Shown piece after piece: positions 38,832 through 42,782 of a stretch of DNA of 42,782 nt. The position numbers were made by a program, and so were the translations under genes. The stretch lies in contig CAKQPE010000006.1 of assembly GCA_934256695.1 (NCBI GenBank), forward strand, positions 1 to 42,782. The letters are read 5' to 3'. The notes below the pieces were generated by a model. It was given only the letters and a program-made list of their open reading frames with translations. It was not told where the DNA came from and made no database searches. Every line of letters starts with the position of its first letter. Positions within the stretch are counted from its first letter, which is position 1. This DNA is from an uncultured Eubacteriales bacterium. Lineage in GTDB: Bacteria; Bacillota; Clostridia; Lachnospirales; Anaerotignaceae.

Positions 38832-40142
38832 ATGCACAAATGTGTTGTAATTGCCGATGACCTTACAGGCGGAAATGCAACAGGTGTTATGATAAGCGGG
38901 TACGGATATGATACGTATTCCATAGTAAATATGGAAGGACTTGACCCTAATAATATGCCTGAGTGTGACTGTATTGTATATCCTACAAACAGCCGTCAGG
39001 TAAGTGCCGATACAGCTTATAAGCTTGTTTATAATGCAACAAAGTTCTTTATGAATGATGACATAAAGGTTTATTCAAAAAGAATTGACTCTACACTGAG
39101 AGGAAATTTAGGCAGTGAGACTGACGCTATGCTTGACGCTCTTGACAATGATGCCATAGCTATGGTTGTGCCGTGTTTTCCACAGGCAGAAAGAGTTATA
39201 ATAGGCGGATATGTGCTTGTAAAGGGAATACCGCTTCATAAAACAGAGGCTGCGGCAGACCCGCTTGCATCTATAAATACTCCGCTTCCTGCAATGTTAT
39301 TTAAAAAACAGTCCAAGTACGATGTTGGTTCTATTATGATAGACGATATGATGTACGGTGTTGACTATATTGCAGATAAGATTAAGCTCTTTAAAAAAGA
39401 AGGCAAGAGAATAATAATATTCGACAGCCTTTCACAAGAAGATATGGATACAGTTGCCGATGCTGTTATAAAAAGCGGTGTTAATTTTGTAACCGTAGAC
39501 CCGGGTATATTTACCGCTACTGTTGTAAGCAGACTTTTGCCAAGCACGAAACAGCAGAAGGAACTTAACAGGGTTCTTGCGGTTGTGGGAACAACAAATG
39601 CCGTTGCAAGGGCACAGCTTGAAGAATTTTTACAGTCACAGCCTAAGACATTTAATATATATGCCGAAACAGAGGAATTTTTACGCAGTCCGGAAAGACG
39701 TGCCACGGAGATAGCGAGAATTGTAAATGAAGTCCTTTATAACTGTCAGAACTATGAAATGTGTGCTGTTGTAGGAGATGGAATATTCCCTTCAAAGAGA
39801 ATTTCCTTTAAGACATATATGGAATATTACAATACGTCTGCTGATGGTGTATCAAGAATGATAAATGATGCTTTCGCTGAAATAACCGAAAAAATTCTCA
39901 GAGGAGACAAGTCATTCAGAGGTCTTTATACATCAGGCGGAGACATTACGGTTGCGGTATGCAAGAGGCTTAATGTTGCCGGACTTAAACTGGTAGAGGA
40001 CGTTGCACCTTTGGCAGCTCATGGTGAAATGAGAATGGGTGAGTTTGACGGACTCAAGATAGTAACAAAAGGCGGTATGGTCGGTGACCGTTACGCAATG
40101 AAAACGTGCATGAACTATTTGGCAAGAAAAATAAATAATTAA
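38832..40142 (+). CDS. Four-carbon acid sugar kinase (DUF1537 family)
   Basis: ATP-dependent kinase family that phosphorylates the 4-OH of C4 acids such as D-threonate, L-threonate or D-erythronate. The N-terminal domain shows ADDLTGGNATG (8-18) and KRIDSTLRGNLG (about 82-93). The C-terminal nucleotide-binding domain shows GLYTSGGDIT (about 359-368) and a late KGGMVGD. At 436 aa it is of normal length. ATG 38832 follows AAAGGGGGA. The PdxA2-like gene starts 27 nt after its stop, the pairing known for DtnK and PdxA2, which together convert D-threonate to dihydroxyacetone phosphate and CO2. D-threonate is the likeliest substrate, by context. Confidence 0.9.
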   Translation: MHKCVVIADDLTGGNATGVMISGYGYDTYSIVNMEGLDPNNMPECDCIVYPTNSRQVSADTAYKLVYNATKFFMNDDIKVYSKRIDSTLRGNLGSETDAMLDALDNDAIAMVVPCFPQAERVIIGGYVLVKGIPLHKTEAAADPLASINTPLPAMLFKKQSKYDVGSIMIDDMMYGVDYIADKIKLFKKEGKRIIIFDSLSQEDMDTVADAVIKSGVNFVTVDPGIFTATVVSRLLPSTKQQKELNRVLAVVGTTNAVARAQLEEFLQSQPKTFNIYAETEEFLRSPERRATEIARIVNEVLYNCQNYEMCAVVGDGIFPSKRISFKTYMEYYNTSADGVSRMINDAFAEITEKILRGDKSFRGLYTSGGDITVAVCKRLNVAGLKLVEDVAPLAAHGEMRMGEFDGLKIVTKGGMVGDRYAMKTCMNYLARKINN

Positions 40143-40169
40143 TTAATAAATTTCGGAGGTAATATTAAT

Positions 40170-41165
40170 ATGAAGCCACTTATAGCTATTCCTATAGGCG
40201 ATGTTGCAGGTGTAGGTCCTGAAATTACAGTTAAAGCACTTGCCCTTAAAAATATTTTTGATGCAGCAAGATGTGTTGTTGTAGGTGATAAGAAAATAAT
40301 GGAAAATGCCATTAAAATTACAGGCACAAATTTCAAAATAAATGTTATAACAGAGCCTGAAGAAGGAGATTATTCCGAAGGTATTTTAAATCTTATCGAC
40401 CTTGACAATATTGATATGTCAACATTTGAGTTCGGTAAAGTTCAGGGAATGTGCGGAAAAGCAGCTTATGAATATATCGAAAAATCCGTTCAGCTTGCAA
40501 ATTTAAGAAAGGTAGCTGCCGTAGCAACAACACCTATAAACAAAGAGGCTCTCAGAGCAGGCGGAATTAACTTTATAGGTCATACGGAAATTTTCGGTGC
40601 TTTAACAAACACACCTGACCCACTTACAATGTTTGAAGTAAGAGGTTTAAGAGTATTCTTCCTTACAAGACATGTATCACTCAGACAGGCTTGCGACATG
40701 GTTAAAAAAGACAGAATTATCGACTATGTTCAGAGATGCACAAAAGAGCTTGAACGTCTCGGCGTTACAGAAGGAACAATGGCTGTAGCAGGATTTAACC
40801 CACATAGTGGCGAACACGGTCTTTTCGGCATGGAAGAAGTGGAAGAAGTTGCACCTGCTGTTGAAGAACTTAAAAAGATGGGCTACAACGTAGCAGGCCC
40901 TATAAGTGCCGATTCCGTATTCCATCAGGCATTACAGGGCAGATACAACTGTGTATTAAGCCTTTATCACGATCAGGGACATATTGCCACAAAGACACTT
41001 GACTTTGAAAAAACAATAGCCATTACCTGTGGTATGCCTATACTCCGTACATCAGTTGACCACGGAACAGCTTTTGATATTGCCGGAAAGAATATCGTAA
41101 GCGAAGTAAGTATGGCAGAGGCTATTATTATTGCCGCTAAGTATGCTCCTAATTTTGCAAAATAA
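40170..41165 (+). CDS. PdxA2-type 4-phospho-threonate dehydrogenase
   Basis: NAD-dependent, metal-requiring dehydrogenase of the PdxA family. PdxA proper acts in pyridoxal phosphate synthesis; PdxA2 oxidatively decarboxylates 4-phospho-D-threonate (or -erythronate) to dihydroxyacetone phosphate. Visible features are IPIGDVAGVGPEI at the start, TTPINKEALRAGG and GHTEIFG (metal His, about 136-142), GFNPHSGEHGLFG, LYHDQGHIATK (metal His, about 270) and SVDHGTAFDIAG. The 331-aa length fits. Its direct coupling to a DUF1537 kinase argues for PdxA2 rather than PdxA, and no other vitamin B6 gene is near. CGGAGGT precedes ATG 40170. Confidence 0.9.
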   Translation: MKPLIAIPIGDVAGVGPEITVKALALKNIFDAARCVVVGDKKIMENAIKITGTNFKINVITEPEEGDYSEGILNLIDLDNIDMSTFEFGKVQGMCGKAAYEYIEKSVQLANLRKVAAVATTPINKEALRAGGINFIGHTEIFGALTNTPDPLTMFEVRGLRVFFLTRHVSLRQACDMVKKDRIIDYVQRCTKELERLGVTEGTMAVAGFNPHSGEHGLFGMEEVEEVAPAVEELKKMGYNVAGPISADSVFHQALQGRYNCVLSLYHDQGHIATKTLDFEKTIAITCGMPILRTSVDHGTAFDIAGKNIVSEVSMAEAIIIAAKYAPNFAK

Positions 41166-41212
41166 AATTATCCTCTTAATTTCAGATTAAAATTACAGTT
41201 AGTTTAATAATA

Positions 41213-41251
41213 ATGTATTTATTAAAATACAAACATATGTAAAAATACATA
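41213..41251. promoter_or_regulatory. Two adjacent AT-rich palindromes after pdxA2
   Basis: TGTATTT/AAATACA around ATTA (41214-41231) and TATGTA/TACATA around AAAA (41236-41251) are both perfect. They lie between the pdxA2 stop and its likely terminator. They may bind a regulator of the downstream aminotransferase or be simple AT-rich hairpins. Confidence 0.35.
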
Positions 41252-41344
41252 TTAACCTTGTGTAAAAAGTATTAATTTAACAACTATTGTATAAAAATTT
41301 GAAATAAGAATCAAAAAATTAAAATAACAGTTGCTAAAATAAAA

Positions 41345-41390
41345 AAATACCCTTATAATACTATCAAAAGTAAAGGGTATTTTTTTTACT
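41345..41390 (+). terminator. Terminator between pdxA2 and the aminotransferase
   Basis: AAATACCCTT (41345-41354) pairs with AAGGGTATTT (41373-41382), followed by a long T run. Transcripts starting upstream would stop here, so the aminotransferase probably has its own promoter in 41390-41450. Confidence 0.75.
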
Positions 41391-41462
41391 GTTTTTACTT
41401 GTTTTTTACTGTAAATATAAAAAAACGTATGAAAGTTACATTTTTAACGGAGGGGATATACA

Positions 41463-42635
41463 GTGGAATTAAAATTTGCAGACAGAATGGATTTGTTTAA
41501 GGAAGGTATATTTACAACTCTTGCCAATATTAAGAAGGAAAGAATAAAAGAAAACAAGCCTGTTTTCGACCTTTCGGTAGGCACACCGGACTTTCTTCCT
41601 GAGCCGCATGTAGTAAACGCTCTTGTTGAAGCAGCAAAGATACCGGAAAACTTTAAGTATGCCATAACAGATACTGACGAAATGCTTGAAGCCGTTCAGA
41701 ACTGGTATAAGAGAAGATATGACGTTGAGCTTGAAAAAGACGAAATTATGTCTCTCTACGGTTCACAGGAGGGCATAAGCCGTGTTGCACTTACAATAGC
41801 CAATCCGGGCGACACTGTACTTGTTCCTAATCCGGGATACCCTGTATTTGAACTTGGACCGCTCCTTAATGACGCACATATAGAATATTATGAGCTTAGA
41901 GAGGAAAATAATTACCTTATAGATTTTAATTCAATACCGGAAGATGTAGCAAAAAAGGCAAAGGCAATAATCGTTTCTTATCCTGCTAACCCTATATGCC
42001 GCCTTGCACCGGTAAGTTTTTACAAAGAACTTATTGCATGGGCAAACAAATATAACGTAATCGTTCTCCATGACAATGCTTATTCCGAGCTTGTATATGA
42101 CGGCAAGAGAGGAATTTCATTCCTTTCCGTTGAAGGTGCAAAGGAAATAGGCATAGAGTTTAACTCACTTTCAAAGACATATAACCTTACGGGAGCAAGA
42201 ATTTCTTTTGCCGTAGGCAACAAAGAAATTATATCCCAGTTTAAAAAATTACGTTCACAGATTGACTACGGTATTTTCCTTCCTGTTCAGAAAGCAGCCG
42301 TTGCGGCTCTTAACGGCCCTCAGGACAGCGTAGAAAGAAACAGGGCAGAGTATGAAAGAAGAAGAAATACTTTAAGAGACGGTCTTGACTCCATAGGCTG
42401 GAAAGGGCTTGTTTCCGAAGGAACTATGTTTGCATGGGCTCCACTTCCTAAGGGATATACAAACTCAAACGACTTTGTTCTTGAGCTTATAGACAAGGCA
42501 GGAGTTTTCTGTGTACCGGGCAGTGTATTCGGCTCTCTGGGAGAAGGCTATATACGTATAGCTCTTGTTCAGAATGTTGAAGGAATGAAAAAGGTTGTTG
42601 AAGCAGTTAAAAACAGCGGAATAATAAAAGAGTAA
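41463..42635 (+). CDS. PLP-dependent class I/II aminotransferase
   Basis: A fold-type I aminotransferase of the AspC/DapL-like group. The PLP lysine is Lys238 in NSLSKTYNLTGAR; HDNAYSEL supplies Asp204 and Tyr207, and Arg246 follows. FDLSVGTPDFLPEPHV near the start and YIRIALVQN at the end (substrate carboxylate Arg) complete the set. The usual NPTG/NPTA reads NPIC (176-179), with Asn176 kept. The start is GTG 41463 behind GGAGGGG. Alanine-, aspartate- and LL-diaminopimelate-type enzymes share these features; I cannot choose among them. It may be independent of the C4-acid genes upstream. Confidence 0.9.
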   Translation: MELKFADRMDLFKEGIFTTLANIKKERIKENKPVFDLSVGTPDFLPEPHVVNALVEAAKIPENFKYAITDTDEMLEAVQNWYKRRYDVELEKDEIMSLYGSQEGISRVALTIANPGDTVLVPNPGYPVFELGPLLNDAHIEYYELREENNYLIDFNSIPEDVAKKAKAIIVSYPANPICRLAPVSFYKELIAWANKYNVIVLHDNAYSELVYDGKRGISFLSVEGAKEIGIEFNSLSKTYNLTGARISFAVGNKEIISQFKKLRSQIDYGIFLPVQKAAVAALNGPQDSVERNRAEYERRRNTLRDGLDSIGWKGLVSEGTMFAWAPLPKGYTNSNDFVLELIDKAGVFCVPGSVFGSLGEGYIRIALVQNVEGMKKVVEAVKNSGIIKE

Positions 42636-42638
42636 TAA

Positions 42639-42675
42639 AAAACCCCACCGATTTTTTGTCGGTGGGGTTTTGCTG
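42639..42675 (+). terminator. Terminator of the aminotransferase gene
   Basis: AAAACCCCACCGA (42639-42651) pairs perfectly with TCGGTGGGGTTTT (42659-42671). Confidence 0.85.
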
Positions 42676-42730
42676 TATTTTTTAAAATAATGAGAAAAAG
42701 CTCCGAAATATAAATTTATCGGACTGATTA

Positions 42731-42782
42731 AAACCGTGGACTCCGTCCACACCTGTGAGCCTTTGAAAAGGCTCAAGCGAAA
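42731..42782 (+). repeat. Three-hairpin intergenic element, cut by window end
   Basis: Hairpin A GTGGAC/GTCCAC and hairpin B GAGCCTTT/AAAGGCTC are present; the linker begins as AAGCGAAA and the rest is outside the window. Confidence 0.65.

Noticed and set aside
40170..41165. PdxA of vitamin B6 synthesis
   Set aside because: The gene is coupled to a DUF1537 kinase and no other B6 genes are present, which points to PdxA2.

Overview
The window looks like a chromosomal segment from a low-GC, anaerobic, probably spore-forming member of the Clostridia. The signs are AT-rich promoters of the SigA type with strong AAGGAGG ribosome sites, a T-box leader, a CotS-like spore coat protein, a MecA adaptor, oxygen-independent HemZ, and Etf/acyl-CoA dehydrogenase fermentation genes. 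A relative of the Lachnospirales/Anaerotignum (Clostridium propionicum) group would fit the lactate/acyl-CoA gene content, but the genus is inference. I see no tRNA, rRNA, CRISPR array, intact insertion sequence or phage.

Layout. 0.3-6.1 kb (minus strand): an unknown 173-aa protein with CCA-adding enzyme, an M18 aminopeptidase and an exported stalk-type protein, separated by repeat-filled gaps. 6.4-12.5 kb (plus): a LysR regulator, a CotS-like pseudokinase, a PEGA-domain membrane protein, a phosphohexomutase and a tiny membrane protein. 12.6-15.0 kb (minus): a tight TtcA-like / tyrosine recombinase / Nudix operon. 15.4-22.1 kb (plus): a conserved housekeeping run rel-dtd-MBL hydrolase-hemZ-(T-box)-hisS, then ilvE and an EamA transporter. 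24.8-33.3 kb (plus): an energy-metabolism operon with a long leader, a GlcD/LctD-type FAD oxidase, four tandem acyl-CoA dehydrogenase paralogues, then etfB and etfA. 33.4-36.5 kb: a phage-like divergent XRE switch, a DUF4397 protein, a small membrane protein and mecA. 36.7-42.6 kb (plus): a split UxaA-family hydro-lyase, a DUF1537 four-carbon-acid kinase, a PdxA2-type dehydrogenase and a PLP aminotransferase.

How they may work together. The 25-33 kb operon would couple oxidation of a 2-hydroxy acid (lactate-like) and reduction of several enoyl-CoAs to one electron-transferring flavoprotein. The 36.7-41.2 kb genes look like a pathway taking a four-carbon sugar acid to dihydroxyacetone phosphate. 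The two promoter regions of that pathway share operator-like inverted motifs.

The most unusual content is non-coding. (1) A modular family of three-hairpin elements sits in most intergenic gaps, often immediately after stop codons, on both strands; stem sequences change between copies while pairing is kept. (2) Three copies of a nested multi-helix-junction module have covarying helices. (3) A MITE-like foldback element occurs as a ~197-bp tandem array. (4) A run of consecutive perfect hairpins lies at 8.6-8.8 kb. (5) The T-box before hisS has a specifier that reads as a glycine, not a histidine, codon. All calls were made by reading the sequence; no searches were run.
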